From: Desulfobulbus sp.
GTDB taxonomy: Bacteria; Desulfobacterota; Desulfobulbia; Desulfobulbales; Desulfobulbaceae
Direction: 5' to 3'
DNA length: 17,786 nucleotides
Assembly: GCA_011051825.1 (NCBI GenBank)
Contig: DRKH01000363.1
Span: 1 to 17,786 of the forward strand
The notes beneath the pieces are model-generated. The model saw only the letters and a list, made by a program, of their open reading frames with translations. It did no database searches and was not told the DNA's origin. Shown here in pieces: positions 7,093-15,100 of this stretch. Position numbers and translations under genes: made by a program. The stretch's first letter is position 1, and every line of letters begins with the position of its first letter.

Positions 7093-9180
7093 ATGCTTGA
7101 CCCGTTAAAGAAAAAACTTAAGCCCATCCCCTCGCTCCAGGAGGTTCGCGGAGTGCAGCTGCCGGCCGGGCTGACCTTTATCCAGTTGGTGGTCACCGGG
7201 CCTCCGGGAGCCGGCAAGACCCATTATATCAATAAAATTCACGGGTGGCCCAACGAGGGCTACCTGGATCTGTCCCGCAGGGGCTGGTGGAAAGATCGTT
7301 CCCTGACCTATCGCCCCCGGGAAGTACATCTCGGCTTCCCCTTTAAAGGCTGTGCGGAAGGATTGACCGTGTTTGACAAAGAGTGGCTCGAAGCACCCGA
7401 GCCTCTGCAGCTTGAACCGGAACGAATTCAGATCCCGCCGGAAAGCCGCCACATATTCCAGACCGACTGGCGCAACCGTTATGTCTTCGAGTTTCTGCTG
7501 CCTTCGGCAAAAACCATTTTTAAACAAAGACAGACCCGTCACAGTGAAGGCTATTTTCCGGTGGACAAAGACCTCACCCTGGAGATTGTTGAACGACAAC
7601 TGGCCGTCTACCAGAAAATTGCCCTCTACCTGCACCGGAAGAAAATGCAGGTCTATGTCAGAAAAAGCCTGGATCAGCCCCCCATGTGTATTGTGGAAAA
7701 AAACGATCCGGGCATCCCGCAATGGCTTTCTCCGGAATCACGTCCTAAACCGAGTCTGGCCACGGTTGCCGGCTGGAAGTGGCTCCTTCTGCGCCGATAC
7801 CCCATTAACTGGCTTACCCCGTCCAACCAGTGGCAGCAGATAAAAAAAGAAAGCCGGGTTGCCTATGACGGCAAGCCACTGGAGCTGAAACTGGGCAAAC
7901 AACGCCTCCGCTTTTATCCGGAGATCCCTTTTGGCATTCGTAAAAAACATCTTCGGAAGAACTGGCTGATCACCGCGCCCTCCACCTACGGATCCAACCT
8001 CTGCGGCTTTGCCCGAATCAGTGTCGGGGATACAGTCATGATCGGTCGGGCCAATAAAGAATATAAAAACCTTTTCAACTTCCAGAAAAGTGTCGCTAAA
8101 CGCCATGTCAGCATCACCAACGAGCGGGGGGATCTCATTATAACGCCTCTGGATGACCGGAGACGGGTTGAAATCATCCGCATTGTAGACCGTGATCGAC
8201 AAGAGCGCATTACAACCAGACGCCATGAAGCACTCAGACAGATCCGCCTGCTGTATGGCGGCCCCATAACAGTGCTCCCCAAAGACACGGCCCTGGATCT
8301 GTTACAGTCGGTCAACGATATTCTCCAGCAAGAACCCTATCGACCAAAAGATGACTCAGGATATCCCGGGGGCCTGGTTGAACTGCCGGAGAACATTGCG
8401 CCGATCATTGTCGGCGACCTGCACGGACAGGTCAACAACCTGCTCAAAATCCTCAGTGAGAACAAGTTTCTTGACGGTATCGAAAGTGAAAGCGCCTGTC
8501 TGATTATCCTTGGTGATGCGGTTCATTCCGAACTCCCCGACCAAATGGAACAGATGGAGAGCTCTATTTTGATAATGGACCTTATCCTGAGTCTGAAAAA
8601 ACGGTTTCCGGCCAATGTTTTTTACCTGCGGGGGAACCATGACAGCTTCGACCCGGGTATATGCAAAAACGGCATATGCCAGGGAAGCCTGCTGCGGAGG
8701 CGTCTTGTCGAGCTTCGCGGCAATGAATATGTTTCCGCAATGGAAAGATTTTATGACCTGCTCCCCCTGGTTATAAAATCCGATGACTTTGTCGCCTGTC
8801 ATGCGGGGCCGCCCAGAAAAAAAACAAGCCGGTCAAAGCTGATAAATATACGATCTTTTCCGGAAACAGCCCAGGATATCACCAACAGCCGCCTGAAACG
8901 TTCCAATTATTTTGCCGGATACGGCAAGGCCGACGTCAAGCGTTTCCGCAAAAGTCTGAACCTGCCCAAACGTACACCGTTTATCGTCGGTCACACTCCT
9001 CTTCATTCATCGGGCAGTGTCTGGTGCGATGTCGGCGAGATTAAAAATCACCATATCGTTTACAGCGGACGCCCGGAGGGGCCGAGCCTGTTTGTTGAAA
9101 TCGACAATCGTATAATACCCATTTCCTATCCGGCCGAACCTCTCATAAATATTATTGGTGAAATGGATCAATTCGATTAG
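7093..9180 (+). CDS. P-loop kinase-like / FHA-like / PPP-type phosphatase fusion
   Basis: About 695 residues from the ATG at 7093; residue numbers below count from there. An N-terminal P-loop domain has LVVTGPPGAGKTH (33-45) and continues as a small kinase-like fold to about 200. At about 300-400 an FHA-like domain shows MIGR (316-319), AKRHVSI (335-341) and a trailing beta pattern. At about 438-680 is a calcineurin/PPP-type phosphatase with GDLHG (441-445), GDAVH (474-478), RGNHD (513-517), CHAGP (569-573) and GHTP (633-636), all metal or phosphate site motifs. The canonical GDxVDRG reads GDAVHSE, and the FHA serine of VSRRH is alanine. It is probably cytoplasmic, acting on phosphoproteins or nucleic-acid ends; sequence does not decide. 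Starts: the ATG at 7024 is inside an inserted element; 7093 lacks a ribosome site; GTG at 7153 has AGGAGG eight bases upstream. I prefer 7093 because the extra residues look protein-like. Confidence 0.85.
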   Translation: MLDPLKKKLKPIPSLQEVRGVQLPAGLTFIQLVVTGPPGAGKTHYINKIHGWPNEGYLDLSRRGWWKDRSLTYRPREVHLGFPFKGCAEGLTVFDKEWLEAPEPLQLEPERIQIPPESRHIFQTDWRNRYVFEFLLPSAKTIFKQRQTRHSEGYFPVDKDLTLEIVERQLAVYQKIALYLHRKKMQVYVRKSLDQPPMCIVEKNDPGIPQWLSPESRPKPSLATVAGWKWLLLRRYPINWLTPSNQWQQIKKESRVAYDGKPLELKLGKQRLRFYPEIPFGIRKKHLRKNWLITAPSTYGSNLCGFARISVGDTVMIGRANKEYKNLFNFQKSVAKRHVSITNERGDLIITPLDDRRRVEIIRIVDRDRQERITTRRHEALRQIRLLYGGPITVLPKDTALDLLQSVNDILQQEPYRPKDDSGYPGGLVELPENIAPIIVGDLHGQVNNLLKILSENKFLDGIESESACLIILGDAVHSELPDQMEQMESSILIMDLILSLKKRFPANVFYLRGNHDSFDPGICKNGICQGSLLRRRLVELRGNEYVSAMERFYDLLPLVIKSDDFVACHAGPPRKKTSRSKLINIRSFPETAQDITNSRLKRSNYFAGYGKADVKRFRKSLNLPKRTPFIVGHTPLHSSGSVWCDVGEIKNHHIVYSGRPEGPSLFVEIDNRIIPISYPAEPLINIIGEMDQFD

Positions 9181-9203
9181 GTAGTGTTTGACCTGTTTTT
9201 TTT
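9179..9203 (+). terminator. Weak possible terminator after the fusion gene
   Basis: AGGT (9179-9182) can pair with ACCT (9191-9194), followed by G and eight Ts (9196-9203). The stem is only four pairs and overlaps the stop codon, so this is marginal. Confidence 0.3.
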
Positions 9204-9260
9204 GTATAAAGCACAATCCAAATCAAGTATAGAGCAACCTGAAATTAAGGGAAAGCAACA

Positions 9261-9273
9261 TGCCCTGCGGGCA
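9261..9273. repeat. Small triloop hairpin
   Basis: TGCCC, loop TGC, GGGCA, a perfect five-pair stem. It resembles the triloop hairpins clustered at 11832-12065. No T-run follows. Confidence 0.45.
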
Positions 9274-9292
9274 CAACCAAGGATAAAAATGG

Positions 9293-9337
9293 GTGGTGGT
9301 GGTTGGGCTAGTTCTCTGCCCCTACCTGAATAGTTAC
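9293..9337. mobile_element. Short inserted element, 45 bp, 8-bp target duplication AAAAATGG
   Basis: The segment ends CCTGAATAGTTAC (9325-9337) and is flanked by perfect direct repeats AAAAATGG (9285-9292 and 9338-9345). 9295-9337 matches 6751-6793 in inverted orientation at 41 of 43 positions. Its other end reads GTGGTGG rather than GTAAC, so it may be a truncated or one-ended derivative of the larger element at 6751-6938. Confidence 0.65.
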
Positions 9338-9397
9338 AAAAATGGTATCTTTTCAAATACAAACCAGGGACCACGAGCAACAGGAGGTTTTTCAACC

Positions 9398-10084
9398 ATG
9401 GCCATAAAGTCAACAAGTCCGCTGTCCGGACTCTTGAGAAAATCGCCGTTCAAACCGATTCAGGAGCATATGCGAAAGGTCTTTTCCTGTGTCTGTCTGC
9501 TTCCCCCTCTCTTTGATGCACTTTATCGCAACAAGCAGGAGCAGGTTGCCGAATTTGCCGACCAGATAGGTCAAGTTGAAACCGAGGCGGATAAACTGAA
9601 AAGTGACTTTCGGCTGCATATGCCCAAAACACTTTTTCTGCCGGTGGATCGCCGGGACCTGCTGACCCTGTTGCGTGATCAGGATGCCCTGGCTGATAAT
9701 GCGGAAAAGATCAGCCAGATTCTCACCAGCCGGGTCATGCTGGTTCCGGAGGAAATCAAGGAGCTGCTTGACGAGCTGCTTGAAGCTACCATGGAGATCA
9801 GTTCCGAGGCAAAGCTCATGATCGAAGAGCTTGACGAGCTGGTGCAGGTCGGTTTCGGCGGCAGGGAATATGACAAGGTCATCAATATGATTGCCCGGGT
9901 TAGAAAAGGGGAACATAACATCGATAATATCCTCCATAGAATCAAACGAAAACTTTTCACCATTGAGGATACACTGAACCCGGTTTCCGTCATCTTCTGG
10001 TATCAGATTATAGAACTTCTGGGGGACATATCCAATCAGGCGGAAAACATGTCCGACCGCCTGCTCCTGTTCTTGTCCAAATAG
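9398..10084 (+). CDS. DUF47/PhoU-like phosphate transport accessory protein
   Basis: A 228-residue, almost fully helical cytoplasmic protein of the DUF47 family (TIGR00153, distant PhoU relatives), usually encoded next to PiT transporters and thought to modulate them. Acidic helix motifs suited to metal binding are visible: QVETEADKLKSDFR (about 59-72), DQDALADNAEKI, and near the C-terminus IIELLGDISNQAENMSDRL. The start is set by AGGAGG at 9382-9387, ten bases upstream of the ATG. An extension to a GTG at 9293 would translate the inserted element and is rejected. The next gene is the PiT transporter, 106 nt away, with a terminator between, so the accessory protein may be made in excess over the transporter. 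Confidence 0.92.
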   Translation: MAIKSTSPLSGLLRKSPFKPIQEHMRKVFSCVCLLPPLFDALYRNKQEQVAEFADQIGQVETEADKLKSDFRLHMPKTLFLPVDRRDLLTLLRDQDALADNAEKISQILTSRVMLVPEEIKELLDELLEATMEISSEAKLMIEELDELVQVGFGGREYDKVINMIARVRKGEHNIDNILHRIKRKLFTIEDTLNPVSVIFWYQIIELLGDISNQAENMSDRLLLFLSK

Positions 10085-10126
10085 GTCGACGGCGGGCTCA
10101 GCTGATCCAGCCGACGGAAAGATACT

Positions 10127-10175
10127 GTTCGACCTTCAGCTCATCAAGCTGAACGAACGCAATTTTTTATTTTTA
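10127..10175 (+). terminator. Intercistronic terminator between DUF47 and pit
   Basis: GTTCG (10127-10131) and TTCAGCT (10135-10141) pair with AGCTGAA (10147-10153) and CGAAC (10154-10158), followed by AATTTTTTATTTTT. The AAGGG ribosome site of pit begins about ten bases after the T-tract. It probably reduces, rather than abolishes, read-through. Confidence 0.7.
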
Positions 10176-10190
10176 ACTAAAGGGAATTCC

Positions 10191-11456
10191 ATGGAAATCA
10201 TAGCAGCTTACGGGACAATAATGGTCATCCTGGCTGTAATTTTCGGCTTGTATATGACCTGGGGCGTTGGCGCAAACGATCTGGCCAATGCCATGGGCAC
10301 CTCAGTCGGCGCCGGAGCCGTTACCGTCAAGCAGGCCGTTGCTATTGCAATTGTGTTTGAGTTTGCCGGTGCAGTACTCGCCGGCGGTAATGTCACCAAA
10401 ACAATACGCAAGGGCATTATAGACCCAATCAGTATTGTCTCCACCCCGGAAATCCTGGTCTACGGGATGCTTGCCTCTCTGCTTGCAGCTGCAGTCTGGC
10501 TGATGATTGCCTCGGTCAAGGGCTGGCCGGTTTCCACAACCCACTCCATAGTTGGAGCTCTGGTGGGTTTTGCCTTGGTCGGGATCGGGCCAAGCTCTAT
10601 CAACTGGATGAAAATAGGTAAAATTGTGGCAAGTTGGGTTGTTTCACCGGCCGTCGGCGGCACCCTTTCCTTTCTGCTGGTCATGAGTACACGAAAACTC
10701 ATTTTCGACACCGACAACCCGTTGAAAAATGCCAAACGCTACGCCCCTGCCTATATCTTTCTGGTCGGCTTCGTTATCTCACTGGTTACCCTGTTCAAGG
10801 GATTAAAACATCTGCACATCAATCTGTCAGTCATGCAGAGTTTCGGGATTGCAATCATTATCGGCCTGATGACCGGCTTTACAGGCTGGCTGCTTGTCAG
10901 AAAAGTCAAAGAAGATCTTGAGGCGGACAGAGATTTTCACTTTGCCAGCGTTGAAAAAGTGTTTACTCCCATGATGCTCTTTACCGCCTGCTCCATGGCC
11001 TTTGCCCATGGATCAAACGACGTTGCCAACGGTATCGGACCACTGGCAGCGGTCATAAGTATTGTCAAGTCCGGCGGTGAGGTTATGCAGACCTCCGAGA
11101 TGCCGTCCTGGATCCTGATGGTCGGTGGGGCCGGCATTGTTGCAGGCCTCATCACCCTGGGCTATCGCGTCATGTTGACGGTGGGAACGAAAATAACCGA
11201 GTTAACCCCCTCGCGGGGATTCTGTGCCGAACTGGCGGCCGCCAGTACCGTTGTTCTGGCCTCGCGAACCGGCCTCCCGGTCTCAACAACGCATATTCTG
11301 GTCGGTTCGGTGCTCGGTGTCGGCCTTGCCCGTGGAATCGGTGCTCTGGACCTGCGGGTGGTGATGAATATCATCATCTCCTGGCTGGTTACTCTGCCGG
11401 CAGGCGCAATCCTGTCCATGGGATTCTTCTTTTTCCTTAAGGGAATTTTCGGATAA
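10191..11456 (+). CDS. pit: PiT-family inorganic phosphate transporter
   Basis: A 421-residue inner-membrane permease that takes up phosphate, usually as a metal-phosphate complex with protons. Both halves carry the family signature: GANDLANAMGT (27-37) and GSNDVANGIGPLAA (274-287). Each half also has the PVSTTH motif (GWPVSTTHSIVGALVG near 111-126, GLPVSTTHILVGSVLG near 361-376). About ten hydrophobic helices are visible, split by a polar, charged loop near residue 230-255. AAGGG about seven bases upstream of ATG supports the start. It is shorter than E. coli PitA but normal for the DUF47-linked group. It follows the DUF47 gene on the same strand. A partial direct repeat of its last bases lies about 94 bp downstream. 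Confidence 0.95.
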   Translation: MEIIAAYGTIMVILAVIFGLYMTWGVGANDLANAMGTSVGAGAVTVKQAVAIAIVFEFAGAVLAGGNVTKTIRKGIIDPISIVSTPEILVYGMLASLLAAAVWLMIASVKGWPVSTTHSIVGALVGFALVGIGPSSINWMKIGKIVASWVVSPAVGGTLSFLLVMSTRKLIFDTDNPLKNAKRYAPAYIFLVGFVISLVTLFKGLKHLHINLSVMQSFGIAIIIGLMTGFTGWLLVRKVKEDLEADRDFHFASVEKVFTPMMLFTACSMAFAHGSNDVANGIGPLAAVISIVKSGGEVMQTSEMPSWILMVGGAGIVAGLITLGYRVMLTVGTKITELTPSRGFCAELAAASTVVLASRTGLPVSTTHILVGSVLGVGLARGIGALDLRVVMNIIISWLVTLPAGAILSMGFFFFLKGIFG

Positions 11457-11562
11457 ACCAGCATGGCTGGACCAGGTTTTCCGTCCCCAGCCACAACGAA
11501 CCATGTAAATAACCCGAAACGACACAGCTCCGTGGGCTATTTTCAGATAAACCAGTATGGCC
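11445..11562. repeat. Short direct repeat spanning the pit stop codon
   Basis: 11445-11466 (ATTTTCGGATAAACCAGC then ATGG) recurs at 11539-11560 (ATTTTCAGATAAACCAGT then ATGG), two mismatches in 22. The first copy contains the last codons and the stop of pit. It looks like a small local duplication. Confidence 0.5.
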
Positions 11563-11657
11563 TGGCGGCACAATGAAGAAGGCAAATTCCGGTCTGCCCC
11601 GAGGAGCATAGCTGTCAAGCTAAGGCGAATCCAGTAACATATCAGCAGGTTGTGTTA

Positions 11658-11757
11658 CGTAGGAGACCGCCCTCGGAGCCTACGCTTACCTGCGGGCGAT
11701 TGTTGGCAGAAACATCAATATGACGCATAATTATCGCCCGCGGGGCGGGCTCCTACG
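11658..11757. repeat. Inverted pair of REP-like sequences, one interrupted
   Basis: The right unit (11733-11757) reads ATCGCCCGC, then GGGGCGGGCTCCTACG. The left unit has CGTAGGAGACCGCCC (11658-11672) and GCGGGCGAT (11692-11700), which pair with the right unit at 14 of 15 and 9 of 9 positions. Between the two halves of the left unit sits a 19-bp block, the reverse of the mosaic block AGGTAAGCGTAGGCTCCGA. The GTAGGAGCCCGCC...GCGGGCGAT form is like REP sequences known from Pseudomonas and others. Confidence 0.65.
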
Positions 11758-11831
11758 GCATTCTTACCCCCCTGATATTATAGATAATTTGTGTTAACTT
11801 GACGGCTATACTCCAAGGAGCACTCGTTTAC

Positions 11832-12065
11832 CCGCAGAGCGGATAGGCAACATTATTTTGAAACCAAAGATTGATCCGTTCCACCGCAGAGCGGTGGAAC
11901 AAGACCACTCTCGCAGCACCGCTCTGCGGTGCTGCGTTGCATCCAGGCGCTCAGCGCCATTTACTACAATTTACAGATAAACATAAACCTCCATGTTCCA
12001 AAAACACAACAAACAATGAAACAGAGCAGGTAAAGACAAGCCGCAGTTATAGCCGCCGAAGGCGG
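11832..12065. repeat. Cluster of five hairpins with 3-nt loops
   Basis: Stems and loops: CCGC-AGA-GCGG (11832-11842); GTTCCACCGC, loop AGA, GCGGTGGAAC (11878-11900); CGCAGCACCGC, loop TCT, GCGGTGCTGCG (11912-11936); GGCGC-TCA-GCGCC (11946-11958); CCGCC-GAA-GGCGG (12053-12065). All stems are perfect, and three share the CCGC/GCGG core with AGA or its complement TCT. None is followed by a T-run. Confidence 0.65.
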
Positions 12066-12076
12066 AAGCAATCTGC

Positions 12077-12118
12077 CCTCTGCCCTCTGTCCTCTGGCCT
12101 CTGTCCTCCGTCCTCTGC
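12077..12118 (+). repeat. Heptamer tandem repeat CCTCTGN x6
   Basis: Six contiguous 7-mers: CCTCTGC, CCTCTGT, CCTCTGG, CCTCTGT, CCTCCGT, CCTCTGC, preceded by a partial copy. The run ends two bases before the AAGGA ribosome site of the SNF2 gene. Confidence 0.75.
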
Positions 12119-12131
12119 TAAGGATAACTCC

Positions 12132-15100
12132 ATGTCGTCAGCATCCCTCCTTCCCGCTTCAACGTCAACCAGACTTGAATCCATGGCTGCCCTCCCCATG
12201 GACTACACCCTCACCTTACAAACCTGGTTCAAACCACATACCCTTGAAAAAGCCCTTGCCCTGATCCACAACCGTGGAGCCCATAACTTTCTTTTTTTTC
12301 GTCATGGCGCCGCTCTGACATGTGAAGACGATGTTACTGCCATGGTCGATATTACCGATGGTACAGGCAAACACGCCTTCGTCTTTCGGAATGGCTGGTG
12401 CAGTCAATGTGTTGCCGGAAAAAGAGGCCAGCACTGCCACCATGTCGCCGCCCTGGCCATGCTCTGCCTGGTCGAGGGAAAGGATCGCCTGCAACCCGTT
12501 ACCATGGACTTTGCCGACAGTCTCTGGCAAAAAATCGGAAACTATCTCAGCCAGCGCTTGAAACCCGACCTGACCACCACTCGCTGGAGAGCTCGAGCAA
12601 AATCAACCCGGCTTTCGGTTGTGCAGGAAACCGGGTTCTCCCTGGAGGTCAACATGCATCCGGCTGCGGCTACAGAGCTGCAGGGCTTAGGTCTTATCGG
12701 CGAAAAAACAGTAACTTTACCCCAAACAAAGAATCTCGTTTCCCTTGCCGAACAGCTTGCCCAGAGAACCGCTACTAAAAATGAGCAGGCCTTACTTCAA
12801 CGCGGCAGTCTCTCCAAACAGCTTTACCGTGATCAATCCTGCTGGATGTGGCTGACCCGGCTTCTGTACCTCCACCAGTCCGATGAAAAGCTGACACTTT
12901 CGCGCCACGATTCAGGCCGTTTCATCCTGCAGTCGCCCGGTGCGACACCATTATTTCAGCTCATGTTGTCCCGTCACCACACATGGGAGCTGCTTGGACT
13001 GCTTGAACTTGAAAGCTACGGTTTCCGATTGCTGCCGCCTGCCCAGCCGTTTAACCGGGTCCGGTTCAGTGACAACGGCTCAACGATTCAGGTGGAAGAC
13101 TGGGGCCGCCTGGATGACGGAACATGCTATAATCTGGCAGAACTCGAACAACAGCGCTACGGCAGTCGTTACCTGATTGACAATGCTTTTTTTACCCTGG
13201 CCCCCCTGCCTGCCGCTGAACGTATTGATAAAGAGGAGAAAAAAGTTCTCTCTCTTTTCTCCCCAGCAACCCAAACCCCGAACAAAAAAACCGGTTTTAC
13301 GATCTCCGCCGATGCCATCCCCGAGTTTCTCCGGCGAAACAACCAGGCCCTGACTGCCAAACGACACCAGGTCGCACCGGAAATCCTGGAACTTGAGGTG
13401 ATTAACGAACCGCAATCACTGCAGCTCACCGAATTCAAGGAGGACATGGACTGGTGTTACCTTGCCGGATATTATGAAGTTGGCGACCAGCAGATCGACA
13501 TCAGTGAAATCCTGGAGGCAACAGCCCGAAAACAGGAATACATAGCCGGCCGCTCCTGGCTGGACCTTCACAATTCACCCCTTCAATGGTTTCACAGTCT
13601 GGGTCGCGACCGACTGTCTGAAAACGGGTTGATCAAACTCACCCGATCGGAATTTACTCTACTCGGCAGTCAAATCCAGCAATTAAGCACAGACCTGGAA
13701 CCAAAAAAGCAGGGGCGAACCCTTTCTTTTTTGCTGGGCGAGGAAACCGACACGGAAAAACCGCCACTGGATGCGGATACATGCAGCCATCTTCGCGGTT
13801 ATCAGGTCCATGGGGTCAACTGGCTGTTCAGGTTGCACAAGCATGGCCTGGGCGGCATTCTGGCCGATGACATGGGGTTGGGCAAAACCCATCAGGCCCT
13901 GGCCCTGGTCGAACTGGTCGCCGACCCCTCGGATACCGTTCTCATCGTCTGTCCCGCAGCAGTGCTCTACCACTGGCCGGAAAAACAACAATCCTTTTTT
14001 CCCCACTTGAGCATGTCGGTCTACCACGGACCACAGCGTGATCTGAAACAGGCCCTGGACAGCAGGATAATCGTCACCACCTATGGCATTGTACGCCAGG
14101 ATATCGACGAACTGGGTCTGGTCGGGTTCAAACTGGTCATTTATGATGAAATGCATCACTTGAAAAACAGCAAAACTTCAACCTTCAAGGCGGCCGGCCT
14201 GCTGATTTCCGGAACAACGATCGGCCTGACCGGGACCCCGGTTGAGAACAACATCCAGGAACTGAAAAACCTGCTCACCCTCTGCCTGCCCGACCTTTTT
14301 TCATCACGTCGGATTCACCGGATGTTCAAGGAGGCCGATACCGTTAAAAAACGGCAGGTTATACAACGTATCACGGCCCCCTTTATTCTCCGACGTACCA
14401 GGGAGCAGGTGTTGAAGGAACTCCCCCAATGCAGTGAAGACATCCGACTCTGCGAACTCAGTGAAGATCAGGTTTCCGCGTATCAGCAGACAGTGGAACA
14501 GGCAACCGATGTGGTCGACGAACTCATGGGTAACGATGCCTTGTCCGACTACACCCATATTCTGACCACGATTACCCTGCTCAAACAGATCTGCAACCAC
14601 CTCTGCCAACTTAAACATTGCACGGACTGGACAAAGTATACAAGTGGCAAATGGGATGAATTCACCCGTCTGCTTCTCCAATGCCTGGAATCAAACCTGA
14701 AAGTTGTGGTTTTCAGCCAGTTCACCTCCATGCTTGACATCATCGAGGCCTGGCTCCATGCCGAAAAAATTGATCACATCAGCCTGCGCGGCAAGGTGAG
14801 CGCAAAAGAACGGAGTAAACGGATAAAACGGTTCAACGGGGTGACCACATGCAGGGTCTGCAGTGCCAGCCTGCTGGCCGGAGGTACCGGCATCGACCTG
14901 ACCGGTGCCCAGGTCGTTATCCACTTTGACCGCTGGTGGAACCCGGCCAAGGAGGAACAGGCGACGGCCCGGGTTCACCGCATGGGCCAACGCCACCCGG
15001 TCCAGGTGTACAAACTGGTCACGGTTGGGACACTGGAGGAAAAAATACACAGCCTGATTGAACGGAAACGGGCCCTGGCTGCAGAGTTGGTCGTTGAGGA

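Larger units (their letters stand above)
11457..12131. other. 675-bp intergenic region of nested repeats
   Basis: The gap between pit and the SNF2 gene holds the direct repeat near the pit stop, a 25-bp GTAAC...GTTAC palindrome (11634-11658), a REP-like pair (11658-11757), a run of triloop hairpins (11832-12065) and a heptamer tandem repeat (12077-12118). No gene is convincing, and I see no clear terminator or promoter. Confidence 0.7.

Noticed and set aside
6751..9337. The fusion gene as cargo of a composite transposon
   Set aside because: The two bracketing repeats have different 8-bp flanking duplications, so they look like separate insertions, and no transposase is present.
9293..9397. 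A longer N-terminus for the DUF47 protein
   Set aside because: It would start with GTG inside the inserted element; the ATG at 9398 has AGGAGG upstream and matches the family N-terminus.
11800..11830. A promoter at TTGACGG...TATACT upstream of the SNF2 gene
   Set aside because: The two boxes are only two or three bases apart, so they cannot serve as a -35 and -10 pair.
11871..12131. An 87-residue N-terminal extension of the SNF2 helicase
   Set aside because: It would translate two triloop hairpins and the heptamer tandem repeat, and is unlike protein; the ATG at 12132 has AAGGA seven bases upstream.
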